DNA from: Christensenellaceae bacterium Phil7
Lineage (GTDB): Bacteria > Bacillota > Clostridia > Christensenellales > CAG-138
NCBI GenBank assembly: GCA_001940845.1
Contig: MSGV01000017.1
Span: 1-64,000, forward strand
Length of the DNA: 64,000 nt
Reading direction: 5' to 3'
Of this stretch, positions 15,448 to 22,832 are shown one piece after another. The notes beneath the pieces are model-generated. The model made no database searches, was not told the origin of the DNA, and saw only the letters and a list, made by a program, of their open reading frames with translations. Within the stretch, counting starts at the first letter, position 1. The number at the start of each line of letters is the position of its first letter. Both the position numbers and the translations under genes were made by a program.

Positions 15448-16197
15448 ATGAAGTCAAAACCAATAACCATCTTTTTGTTGTCCGCACTTGTTATGCTCTC
15501 TCTCGCATTCTTCGGATGCTCATACTCCCCCGAACTGCTTTTTACATCCGATCCAACCTCAACACCTGAGCTGACCTCAACGCCTGAGCCGTCCTCAACG
15601 CCTGAGCCGTCCTCAACGCCTGAGCCGTCCTCAACGCCTGAGTCGTCCTCAACGTCTGAGCCGTCCTCAACACCTGAGCCGTCCTCAACGCCTGAGTCAA
15701 CTTCAGCTCCGAAACCGACTTCAACCCCCAAGCCAACTGCAACCCCGGAACCAACTTCAACTTCGAAGCCGACTGCAACCCCCAAGCCAACTGCAACTTC
15801 GAAGCCGACTGCAACTCCGAAGCCAACTTCAACCCCCAAGCCAAAGCCAACTCCAAAGCCGACTGCAACTCCGAAGCCAACACACTCTTCCGATACTACC
15901 GTTGGCGACTTAGATTATACAGAATGGCAAGGAAAGTATGTTGGCAGCAGCGAGAGTGATAAATACCATACTCATGGGTGCAGGGCAGGCAATAATATTT
16001 TATTATCCAATGTCATTTGGTTTAAATCAGCCGATGATGCTAAATCCCACGGTTATAAGCCATGCGGCATATGTCTTGGTCATAAGGCTGAAGCCAGCTT
16101 GAGGAATGATTTCGCCGTTGCCATCGTGCCGCTCAGTACGCAGATCTTGGAGGTGCGCCATGCCATATTGCCTGTATGTAAGGAAATCGAGAGCTGA
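15448..16197 (+). CDS. Repeat-rich lipoprotein with Ada-like Cys domain
   Basis: A 249-residue predicted lipoprotein: signal peptide 1-23 with lipobox LAFFGC, a wall-spanning Thr/Ser/Pro stalk (about 34-146) and a compact C-terminal domain (about 160-210) with GKYVGSSESDKYH, HGCRAG, VIWFKSADDAKSHGYKPCG and CLG. This Cys-bearing domain resembles the Ada-type metal-binding module often found at the end of secreted nucleases and lipoproteins. It is displayed on the surface of the lysogen. The last 38 bases overlap the integrase gene. The role is unknown. Confidence 0.8.
   Translation: MKSKPITIFLLSALVMLSLAFFGCSYSPELLFTSDPTSTPELTSTPEPSSTPEPSSTPEPSSTPESSSTSEPSSTPEPSSTPESTSAPKPTSTPKPTATPEPTSTSKPTATPKPTATSKPTATPKPTSTPKPKPTPKPTATPKPTHSSDTTVGDLDYTEWQGKYVGSSESDKYHTHGCRAGNNILLSNVIWFKSADDAKSHGYKPCGICLGHKAEASLRNDFAVAIVPLSTQILEVRHAILPVCKEIES
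15553..15888 (+). repeat. Minisatellite encoding Pro/Thr/Ser stalk
   Basis: Tandem 18-base units, first as TCAACGCCTGAGCCGTCC-type copies (about 15555-15700, encoding STPEPS) and then as CCGACTGCAACTCCGAAG-type copies (about 15700-15888, encoding PTATPK). The charge therefore switches from acidic to basic along the stalk. Such arrays change length readily by slippage. Confidence 0.85.
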
Positions 16198-17749
16198 CGC
16201 GGAAGCCGAAGCCCGTGGCGAGGGAGAAACGCTGACGCGCCATATCAATGCATTGCTGGAGCTAGCAAAGCGGAGACAGCTTAATGTCACCAAAATATAT
16301 CGTGAAATTGTCTCCGGCGATACCATTGCAGCCCGTCCGATCGCTCAACAGCTGCTGAACGAAGTCGGTCAAGGCATGTGGGATGGTGTGCTCGTTATGG
16401 AGGTCGAGCGTCTTGCTCGCGGCGATACCATAGATCAGGGCATTGTCGCTCAGACGTTCAAATTTTCCGGCACTCGGATCATCACTCCAATCAAGGACTA
16501 CGATCCGAACGATGAATTTGACGAGGAATATTTCGAATTCGGACTTTTTATGTCTCGCAGAGAGTATAAGACCATAAACCGTCGTCTCCAGCGTGGTCGC
16601 TTGGCATCGGTAAAGGAGGGTAAGTGGCTGGGCAGCTGCGCGCCTTACGGCTATGAGCGGGTTAAGCTTGCTAACGATAAGGGCTGCACCCTTGCTCCGT
16701 ATCCGCCGGAGGCGGAGATAGTGACCTTGATTTTTAGTTTATATACTCAAGGCGAGCAACAGAATGACGGCACATTTCGGCGATTGGGAGTATCTCTCAT
16801 TGTCCGCAAATTAAATGAGCTGCGCATCCGTCCCAGGGTTAGCGAGCACTGGTCTCCTGCAACGATAAGGGACATCCTTATCAACCCCGTATACATAGGT
16901 AAAATAAGGTGGAATTGGCGACATGGAGTAAAAAAGATGGTCGATGGGCAGGTGCGAGAATTTAGACCCAGAGCACCGATAGAAGATTGCATCTTGGTCG
17001 ATGGTTTGCATCCCGCCATCGTTGACAACGAGACGTTTGCTTTAGCACAGGAGTACATGGCAAATAATCCGCGCCAACCCGTACCGGCAAGGCAAAAAGT
17101 AATGAATCCCCTTGCAGGGCTTGTCATCTGCGCAAAATGCGGGCGCAGAATGACGCGCCGTCCATACGGTGGACGGCAGCCGGAAACCTTAATGTGCAAG
17201 GATACCGCCTGTGATAACATATCATCAGCCTTGCACCTCGTGGAAGCTCGCATCCTCGATGCCCTGCGCAATTGGCTCGCTGAATACAAGCTGCAATTGG
17301 GCGAGGATTCCTCCGCCGCAAACAATAAAGTCGTTGCAGCGGCGAATGAAAAGGCGCTCCAGCAGCTAACCGCAGAGCACGCAACGCTTTGCAAGCAGCT
17401 CGATAATATTTACGATCTGCTCGAGCAGGGGATCTACACCACCGATCAGTTTCTCGATCGCTCCCGCAAGCTCTCCGAGCGCATATCTCAAAACGAGCAT
17501 GATGCGGCTGTCTTAAATAAATCCCTTGCCGCCGATAAAATGCGAGAGATCAGCCGCCGTCAGCTTATACCCAAAGTAGAGCACGTGCTGGAGGTGTATT
17601 CATCCCTTCCATCCGCTAAAGCAAAAAACGATATGCTGAAAGAGGTGCTGGAAAAGGTCGTCTACATAAAAACATCCGATGTGCGTAAAGGCGGATCGCC
17701 GGACAATTTTCAAATTACCATCTATCCCAAGTTGCCCAAAACCGATTGA
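16160..17749 (+). CDS. Large serine recombinase (prophage integrase)
   Basis: A 529-residue large serine integrase. The N-terminal resolvase domain (1-150) has the catalytic Ser in YVRKSRAD and the Arg-containing MEVERLARGD; a recombinase domain follows (about 160-290, SVKEGKWLGSCAPYGYERVK), then a zinc ribbon with CAKCG and CKDTAC (about 330-355), a coiled coil (about 385-450) and a C-terminal KNDMLKEVLEKVVYIKT region. ATG 16160 follows GGAGG, overlapping the lipoprotein gene. It lies directly beside the cotJC fragment, as expected for the enzyme that inserts and excises the element. No directionality factor gene is evident nearby. Confidence 0.94.
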   Translation: MPYCLYVRKSRADAEAEARGEGETLTRHINALLELAKRRQLNVTKIYREIVSGDTIAARPIAQQLLNEVGQGMWDGVLVMEVERLARGDTIDQGIVAQTFKFSGTRIITPIKDYDPNDEFDEEYFEFGLFMSRREYKTINRRLQRGRLASVKEGKWLGSCAPYGYERVKLANDKGCTLAPYPPEAEIVTLIFSLYTQGEQQNDGTFRRLGVSLIVRKLNELRIRPRVSEHWSPATIRDILINPVYIGKIRWNWRHGVKKMVDGQVREFRPRAPIEDCILVDGLHPAIVDNETFALAQEYMANNPRQPVPARQKVMNPLAGLVICAKCGRRMTRRPYGGRQPETLMCKDTACDNISSALHLVEARILDALRNWLAEYKLQLGEDSSAANNKVVAAANEKALQQLTAEHATLCKQLDNIYDLLEQGIYTTDQFLDRSRKLSERISQNEHDAAVLNKSLAADKMREISRRQLIPKVEHVLEVYSSLPSAKAKNDMLKEVLEKVVYIKTSDVRKGGSPDNFQITIYPKLPKTD

Positions 17750-17785
17750 TAACATATTGGGTATAAAGAAATTGCGCATTGGGAG
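17750..17785 (+). other. Prophage right attachment junction
   Basis: Phage sequence (integrase stop TGA at 17747-17749, followed by TAA) changes to the cotJC reading frame at or just after 17753. CotJC-like residues are recognisable from the IG codons at about 17756 and clear from KEIAHWEM onward. The crossover core should be a short sequence here; its exact bases need the other prophage end. Confidence 0.7.
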
Positions 17786-18163
17786 ATGCTTGGCACGATG
17801 ATATTCCAATCGCTTCGCGGCGCATCGCTCGCCGATATCGACCGAGCCGGGCTGACCGGGTATTACACCATCCATAATCATGGCGTATTCCCCTGCGATC
17901 CGAACGGAGTGCCCTTCACCACCGCCTATATCGCCTGCACCGGCGATCCGATCACCGATATAACCGAGGATCTGGCAGCGGAGGAAAAGGCCCGCACGAC
18001 CTATGAACATCTAATGAATCTTACCGATTGTGAGCAGTATCTTGCACCCCTGCGCTTCCTGCGCGAGCGTGAGATCGTCCACTATCAGCGCTTCGGCGAA
18101 TGCCTGAATATCCTGCACGAAATGTATCCGAACAGGGATCAGAATAAGCTTTGCAGAAAATAG
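17753..18163 (+). pseudogene. cotJC: cotJC 3' part, interrupted by the prophage
   Basis: About 136 C-terminal codons of a CotJC-type manganese catalase of the spore coat. Visible family motifs are EIAHWEM (with the metal-binding Glu and His), MIFQSLRGASL, AGLTGYYTIHNHGV, VPFTTAYIACTGDPITD, EDLAAEEKARTTYE and RFLREREIVHYQRFGE. The first 60 or so residues are missing and no ribosome site or promoter precedes the fragment. The frame is intact and equal to that of the upstream integrase. Excision of the prophage would be expected to rejoin it with a 5' part left of the window. Confidence 0.88.
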
Positions 18164-18527
18164 CAGCGCGTTTTCCAAGCGCATGATCGGCATTTCATGA
18201 GCGCTGCGCCGATGTGCGCAAAGCGGATGGATGTATGAATTTTCATCCTGTGATCTCCGATCGAGCATGCATGAAGGGCTCGTATTGGCCTGGTATACCA
18301 CTATGGCATCCGGCAAATGCGATCCCTTTTCCTTATGCAGCCAAGCCATCGAACGCTTGATATTCACGCCGTATTATGTATGGAAGCACTTAACCCAAGA
18401 GCTCCCCTGCTCCACTCCATTTTTATATGCTTAATAATGGCTTGATCAAGCCCGGCTTCCAAGTCTGCCGCAGCGGTTCCCAAAATCATGTTATATCAAT
18501 TTTCTTCATGATATCGGTAAAATGGGC
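18164..18527 (+). other. Intergenic region, no supported gene
   Basis: About 360 bases between the cotJC fragment and the tRNA-Tyr promoter. Short open frames on both strands lack ribosome sites and family resemblance. I see no RNA gene. Confidence 0.5.
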
Positions 18528-18556
18528 TTGACAGAAGCCCACGCTTGCCATATAAT
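18528..18556 (+). promoter_or_regulatory. tRNA-Tyr promoter
   Basis: Perfect sigma-A promoter, TTGACA (18528-18533), 17-base spacer, TATAAT (18551-18556), 20 bases upstream of the tRNA. Confidence 0.9.
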
Positions 18557-18576
18557 GATTCTATAATATTAATTAT

Positions 18577-18661
18577 GGACGGGTTCCCGAGCGGCCAAAG
18601 GGAGCGGACTGTAAATCCGTTGTCACAGACTACGATGGTTCGAATCCATCCCCGTCCACCA
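18577..18661 (+). tRNA. tRNA-Tyr (GTA)
   Basis: Class II tRNA with acceptor stem GGACGGG/CCCGTCC, long variable arm, anticodon GTA in the CTGTAAA loop, T loop GGTTCGAATCC and an encoded CCA end. It is the only gene of its transcript, between a consensus promoter and a terminator. Confidence 0.95.
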
Positions 18662-18704
18662 AAGCACCGTAATCTTGGTATCAAAATTACGGTGCTTATT
18701 TTTG
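18662..18704 (+). terminator. Intrinsic terminator after tRNA-Tyr
   Basis: Perfect 12-bp stem AAGCACCGTAAT/ATTACGGTGCTT (18662-18673 and 18686-18697) followed by ATTTTTG. Confidence 0.9.
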
Positions 18705-19003
18705 CTTACATACGCAAAAACCAAAGGTTTTTCAAGATTTTTGTGCAAAATTCAAAACCGCAGCGGTTATTCTCGTTTATGGGGCTATTGCCACCCTTCG
18801 CAGCTATAAATCGAGTGAAATATTCTGCTGTACAAAACTTCGTTCTTTTAGAACTATTCCTCGTTCCCATGGCTTCTGTATTTCTCGTTGCTACTGCGAT
18901 ATAATTATTTCAGAACGACAACTAGTTCTGGAAGTCAGCGCATATGCTCAAAGATGAAGAAGTTATATTTTTAACCCAATAGCATCTGATAGGTTAAAAA
19001 TCA
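18705..19003. other. Intergenic region, no supported gene
   Basis: About 300 AT-rich bases between the tRNA-Tyr terminator and the antitoxin promoter. No credible frame or RNA fold is seen. It probably marks the edge of inserted mobile DNA. Confidence 0.45.
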
Positions 19004-19032
19004 TTGATATTATAAACCAAATTGCATATAAT
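19004..19032 (+). promoter_or_regulatory. Promoter of the antitoxin gene
   Basis: TTGATA (19004-19009), 17-base spacer, TATAAT (19027-19032), followed by AAGGAGGTG before the ATG at 19055. Confidence 0.8.
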
Positions 19033-19054
19033 AAGAGCGTAAGGAGGTGTTATT

Positions 19055-19354
19055 ATGGCATTAACAACTTTCAGCGTAAGGATGGACGAAAGCTTAAAAC
19101 GGCAGTTTGATGCCCTTTGCTCCGATTTTGGAATGAATGCGACCACTGCGTTTAATGTGTTTGCCCGTGCTGTTGTTCGGGAAAAGAGAATCCCATTTGA
19201 AATCCAGGCATCCAGCTATTTCACAAGACAGAGTGGTATGCAGGCATTTATGGCACTTCGGGCACAGGCAAAGGAAAACGGTGTGCAGGATTTGTCCCTT
19301 GATGAAATCAATGAGGAAATTCGTAAATCCAGATATGAAGAGGCTGCGGAGTGA
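19055..19354 (+). CDS. RelB/DinJ-family antitoxin
   Basis: A 99-residue antitoxin. The N-terminal ribbon-helix-helix is clear (TTFSVRMDESLKRQFDALCS, then FGMNATTAFNVFARAVVRE), and the toxin-binding tail follows (FMALRAQAKENGVQDLSLDE). It normally represses its own promoter and neutralises a partner toxin. The partner here (19351-19533) is a PIN-type protein with a large internal deletion, so the antitoxin appears to be an orphan. The toxin start overlaps its stop codon. Confidence 0.88.
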   Translation: MALTTFSVRMDESLKRQFDALCSDFGMNATTAFNVFARAVVREKRIPFEIQASSYFTRQSGMQAFMALRAQAKENGVQDLSLDEINEEIRKSRYEEAAE

Positions 19355-19533
19355 TTTGTTATGCGGTGATTGATACCAATGTGCTGGTATCTGCACTCTT
19401 GTCAAGTCACGATAATGCCGCTACTGTTCAAGATGAAGCCTACCTTGTAACCGGAAACCTGAAACATTTTCCTATAAAACCGTTTATCGTGACTGCACGA
19501 GAGTTTTTAGGCATTCTAAATGGAACCAAATAA
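19351..19533 (+). pseudogene. PIN-domain toxin, internally deleted
   Basis: A 60-codon in-frame remnant. The first 25 residues match the start of PIN-domain toxins (AVIDTNVLVSALLSSHDNAA, with the first catalytic Asp), and the last 33 match their end (DEAYLVTGNLKHFPIKPFIV). Full-length relatives are about 140 residues, so roughly 80 central residues with further active-site acidic residues are gone. The start GTG overlaps the antitoxin stop. It is very unlikely to be an active RNase. Confidence 0.82.
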
Positions 19534-19549
19534 GATACACTAAATTGTC

Positions 19550-19583
19550 AAAGGGGACTGTTTTAAGCAGCCCCTTTTCCTTA
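19550..19583 (+). terminator. Intrinsic terminator of the antitoxin operon
   Basis: Stem AGGGGACTG/CAGCCCCTT with a TTTTAAG loop, followed by TTCCTT. The stem has one mismatch. Confidence 0.6.
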
Positions 19584-19613
19584 TTATCTTGAAGAAAGGG
19601 GGACGGAGAACAA

Positions 19614-19793
19614 ATGCCAAGCAAGTTGGATTTCTATTCTCAAATGGCAGACCACACAGCAAGGCAGTTTACCGGCAGCTTCGTTGAACGGAATTTGGAC
19701 CCCCCTGCTTTTCGGCTATACAATTCCCGCTGTGCGAACGCGTGCTCTCCCATGACAAACAAAAAAGACACACGATCAGCGCATGTGCCTTAA
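19614..19793 (+). pseudogene. 5' fragment of a conjugative-element SNF2/LtrC-type gene
   Basis: The ATG after GGGGGACGGAGAAC opens a 59-codon frame. Its first 22 residues, MPSKLDFYSQMADHTARQFT and two more, match the N-terminus of the very large SNF2-helicase-related proteins of Tn1549-like conjugative elements. The similarity stops there and the remaining residues look random, so the gene was cut off by a deletion or rearrangement at about 19680. The end overlaps the left copy of the interspersed repeat. Confidence 0.6.
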
Positions 19794-19990
19794 AAGAGAG
19801 AGTTTATTTTATGTGTTGCGAAATAAAAACCTTGCAGCAAAAAAAGCTTTTTATTCCGGTGCTTAGCCTATCCTGCCATCCTTTAAAAACCTTTCATTGC
19901 ATACTCATGAGAAGAATCATCTCACGCTTCATACATACAACAATCGTGAAGGGGTAAATGGGTAACACTTTTCAAAATATATTTTTATTT
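19757..19990 (-). repeat. Interspersed noncoding repeat, left copy, with terminator
   Basis: Read on the minus strand this has the same layout as 27468-27917 on the plus strand: TATATTTT and GTTACCCA, a CTTCACGATTGTTGTATG-like block (19931-19948), AATGAAAGG, then CTCTCTTTTAAGGCACATGC and a terminator hairpin AAGGCACA/TGTGTCTT followed by TTTTTGTTT (19757-19802). The 46 bases at the terminator end agree at about 38 positions with the other copy. The rest is more diverged. No protein is encoded. Confidence 0.6.
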
Positions 19991-20246
19991 TTCCGTTTTG
20001 AATGCAGCTGCCGCGGTATTTCCGGCGCGTACAGTTCGCGCGGCATTGCGCCGCCTACTCTTTTCAAGCGCAGCCTTGCAGAACTCCGTTCAATTCTCCG
20101 CCCAACGACCGCCCCCAAAGTGAAAACAAATCATATCTCGCATTTTGCATCCCTTTATCCTATCTTTTATTATTGACTCTGTCCGATTTCGAACCTATAA
20201 TAATTTATGTATCTTCAACAATAAAGTCGAAAAAACGGAGTACATT
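19794..20246. other. Intergenic region with the left repeat copy
   Basis: About 450 bases before the acyltransferase gene. The left part holds the interspersed repeat. From about 20000 to 20246 a GC-rich stretch and an AT-rich promoter-like zone follow, with TATAATAATT at about 20197 upstream of the next gene. No gene is supported. Confidence 0.45.
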
Positions 20247-21752
20247 ATGAGAAAAAAAGAATTGCCCGAAGCATCGGCCTTCCTCAATTGGAAGCAGGGC
20301 TTGGGATCGGATGATGCAAACCGCATAGAGCAATTTTTCGAAGAGCTTCGATCGCATATCCTCCTGGCGCGGGATGAAACGCGCAAGCTCATGATCGATT
20401 TTGAAAATGTGCTGCTCTTCTATGCGCAGGAAGGCGTTTCCATCGATGATATGCTGGATAGGCTCAATCCTCGGCGGCTGAGCGGGTTTTATGCGCGCCC
20501 TCCGGCCGTCTGGTATCCCCTTGATGATGCTGCAAAGATCTATCCGCTTTCAATGCGCAATGGGCGTATGGCCGTCTTTCGCCTATCGGTATATCTTAAA
20601 AGGCCGGTCGTACCGGAGCTGCTTCAAACCGCACTGACCTTCACGATAACGCGGTTTCCAAGCTTTGCGACCACGGTCAAGAGCGGTTTATTCTGGCATT
20701 ATTTGGATGCCTCCAAGCGGCGCTACACCGTGGAGGAAGAAAAAGGAATACCCTGCCGCCCACTGCCGGTCTCCCGAAGCGGCTCCCAATCCTTCCGCGT
20801 ACTCTTCTTCCGAAATCGCATCAGCATCGAATTCTTTCATATTCTGACCGATGGTACCGGCGGGCTCGTCTTTCTCAAGACCCTCACTGCGGAATACCTC
20901 AGGCTGCTTGGTTCTGCCGAAATCAGCGGCGATGGCATCCTGCGCATTGGAGAAATTCCAAGGGCGAGTGAAACCGAAAATGCCTTCCTCCATGCTGAAA
21001 AGGCGGCCGGAGCCTCGGGCTTTACCGATCGACCCGCCGTTCAGTTCGGCGGCGCACTGGCCAGAACCCTTCCATGCCGAATACTGCATTTCAAGCTGGA
21101 TTCCGAAAAGCTGCTGGAAGCGGCAAGGCAGCGCGGAACAACCGTCACCGCATATATCCTTGCAAAGCTTTTTCTTGCCGGACGAAGCGCGATAGATTTG
21201 CAGAGCGGGGAGATGAGCATACAGGTGCCCGTCAATATGCGCAAATTCTATCCATCGAATACCGTCAGGAATTTTGCGATGTACTGCGGAATCCGCATTC
21301 CCATTCAAGCAATAGAACCGGGCAATGAGCTCATCGAGGAGATATCCCAGCAGCTTGCCGAAAAGACCTCTGAGGAAAATATGAGCGCAATGATGGCCTC
21401 GACCGAAAGCATGGTGCATTTGCTGCGCTATATTCCTCTGGCGATCAAAGCGCCTGTGGCAAGGCATGTGTATAGCTTCCTCGGCGAAAGCATCTTCACC
21501 AATACCCTATCCAATCTGGGGGTGGTCAAGCTGCCCGATGAAATGGCAGATCAGATCGAATGTATGGATTTTGTGCTGGGTACCGCTTCATCGAACCGGG
21601 CGAGCTGCGCCATGATCACCTGCGGCGGCACGGCAATGCTTTCCGTTACCAAGCGCACCCTCGATCCCTCGTTTGAGGAGGCGCTCTGCGCCCTGCTGTC
21701 CGAGGATGGCATACCTATGGAGCTTGAAGGAAGTGAAAATTATGAAGGTTAA
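20247..21752 (+). CDS. Condensation/alcohol acetyltransferase-like protein
   Basis: A 501-residue protein of the CoA-dependent acyltransferase superfamily (chloramphenicol acetyltransferase/condensation fold). The signature HILTDGTGG (HxxxDG, catalytic His) lies at about residue 200, and a second lobe with VQVPVNMRKFYPSNTVRNFA-like residues (about 330-350) supports a two-lobed fold. Residues 1-75 are an extra helical domain. It should transfer an acyl group to an unknown acceptor. ATG 20247 follows ACGGAG. It overlaps the next gene, a membrane protein of the DUF6320 type, and the pair is recurrent in Clostridia. Confidence 0.75.
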   Translation: MRKKELPEASAFLNWKQGLGSDDANRIEQFFEELRSHILLARDETRKLMIDFENVLLFYAQEGVSIDDMLDRLNPRRLSGFYARPPAVWYPLDDAAKIYPLSMRNGRMAVFRLSVYLKRPVVPELLQTALTFTITRFPSFATTVKSGLFWHYLDASKRRYTVEEEKGIPCRPLPVSRSGSQSFRVLFFRNRISIEFFHILTDGTGGLVFLKTLTAEYLRLLGSAEISGDGILRIGEIPRASETENAFLHAEKAAGASGFTDRPAVQFGGALARTLPCRILHFKLDSEKLLEAARQRGTTVTAYILAKLFLAGRSAIDLQSGEMSIQVPVNMRKFYPSNTVRNFAMYCGIRIPIQAIEPGNELIEEISQQLAEKTSEENMSAMMASTESMVHLLRYIPLAIKAPVARHVYSFLGESIFTNTLSNLGVVKLPDEMADQIECMDFVLGTASSNRASCAMITCGGTAMLSVTKRTLDPSFEEALCALLSEDGIPMELEGSENYEG

Positions 21753-22308
21753 TATAACGTATCCCCATGCAGAAAAAAGGCTTGAATGCAGGCGCAGCCT
21801 GCTGCTATGGTCGAAATGGATTCTGTTTGCCGCATGTGCGCTCTGTGTATTTCTGAATCTGGTCATCGGCGGTCCGGCATGGAGCGTGATCGTCGTATGG
21901 GCGGGCTGGACCTGCTGGTCCTTCCTGATCTGGCCCGATCTCGTTTCATGCAATCGCATGAGCCTTTGGATTCGTATGGTGCTCAGCGCCGCACTGCTGC
22001 TCAGCATCATCGCGCTGCTGTTCACTCAAAGCGCCCGAAATGGAATTCCGCTGGTATGGTTCATCGGCGAAAGCGTGGCCGGCGCACTCTTCTTCACCGA
22101 TCTCTCCCGGCAAAAGCAGAATATGCCGCCCATGCTGCTCCTGCTTGCAATGGGGCTGATGATCTCGGTTTTCGGGATGATATTCGTTGGTATAACATGG
22201 GAATTCATTGCGACAGGCATTGCGGCGGTCATAATAATCATAGCCGGAATCTCATTGCTCGGAGATGAGCTGATTCAAGCGATCAAAAAGACCATACATA
22301 CGCAGTGA
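21742..22308 (+). CDS. DUF6320-like six-helix membrane protein
   Basis: A 188-residue membrane protein. A short cytoplasmic N-terminus with CRRSL (a remnant of the zinc-binding start of the family, MKVNITYPHAEKRLECRRS) precedes about six membrane helices (25-45, 50-65, 75-100, 108-122, 130-150, 155-175). ATG 21742 lies ten bases inside the acyltransferase gene, so the two are translationally coupled and probably act together on a lipid or envelope substrate (inference). Confidence 0.7.
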   Translation: MKVNITYPHAEKRLECRRSLLLWSKWILFAACALCVFLNLVIGGPAWSVIVVWAGWTCWSFLIWPDLVSCNRMSLWIRMVLSAALLLSIIALLFTQSARNGIPLVWFIGESVAGALFFTDLSRQKQNMPPMLLLLAMGLMISVFGMIFVGITWEFIATGIAAVIIIIAGISLLGDELIQAIKKTIHTQ

Positions 22309-22339
22309 TGCTGCGAAGCTGAGGCCCTCCTGAAAGCAA

Positions 22340-22774
22340 TCAGAGCATTTCGCCCCAAAGCCCGCTTTCCAACTCCAGTATGGCTTCAATCGGGATCTCC
22401 GAGCCATCATGAAGGATGATGCTTCGTGAATATTCATCAATACGCTTTACCCTTCCCACGGCGGTGATATATTCACCGCCCGATTTTGTTTTATCGGGCA
22501 AAAAATAGGTTATCGTGATCTCGGGCTCCCCTGCGGCATCGGAGATGAGCTGAAGCTTCATATCGAGGAGCGTACGCATATCCTCGCTCAGCTCTATCCT
22601 GCTGTCCGTCAGCCGTGCGGTCTCCTTTATCGCCGCTCCATATCCCGTCAATGCCGCAAATGGCGAAAACTGAGCCGCACGGTCATGTGCCGACATATGG
22701 GGTCTCGTGCTCGAAACATGATGCGGCAGCGAAATTATAGCATCGTAGCGATGCTCATCCTCGAATCCGGGCAT
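22340..22774 (-). CDS. YolD-like protein
   Basis: A 144-residue protein with the YolD-like family signature YDAIISLPHHVSSTRPHMS, DRAAQFSPFAALTGYGAAIK and ETARLTDSRIELSEDMRTLL, then a C-terminal half matching ITYFLPDKTKSGGEYITAVG and VKRIDEYSRSIILHDG. YolD-like genes commonly accompany Y-family polymerases; here the polymerase lies 1.3 kb upstream on the same strand, beyond a chromate transporter pair. ATG 22774 follows AGGAGGG. Confidence 0.85.
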   Translation of the reverse strand: MPGFEDEHRYDAIISLPHHVSSTRPHMSAHDRAAQFSPFAALTGYGAAIKETARLTDSRIELSEDMRTLLDMKLQLISDAAGEPEITITYFLPDKTKSGGEYITAVGRVKRIDEYSRSIILHDGSEIPIEAILELESGLWGEML

Positions 22775-22832
22775 CGATATCCCTCCTGTGAAATCATCAT
22801 TGCGGCGATACTGTTTTGGTACCCATGCCGCC

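Larger units (their letters stand above)
1..17752. mobile_element. HK97-type siphophage prophage, right part
   Basis: A continuous phage genome: structural and early genes on the minus strand, lysogeny operon and serine integrase on the plus strand. The gene order terminase-portal-protease-capsid-connectors-tail is that of HK97-like siphophages. The left end of the element lies outside the window. The right junction is just after the integrase stop at 17749, where a cotJC reading frame resumes. Tail fibre, tape measure and lysis genes are not visible and should lie to the left. The structural genes show no frameshifts or stops, so the element may be functional. Confidence 0.93.

Noticed and set aside
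18011..18434. Open frames on both strands downstream of the cotJC fragment
   Set aside because: They lack start signals and protein-like features; one is antisense to cotJC.
18577..18661. tRNA-Tyr as the prophage attachment site
   Set aside because: The prophage junction lies at about 17750 inside cotJC. The tRNA is intact and 800 bases away, and large serine integrases often target protein genes.
20688..21467. A 259-codon minus-strand frame opposite the acyltransferase gene
   Set aside because: No ribosome site or family similarity, and the plus-strand gene is well supported.
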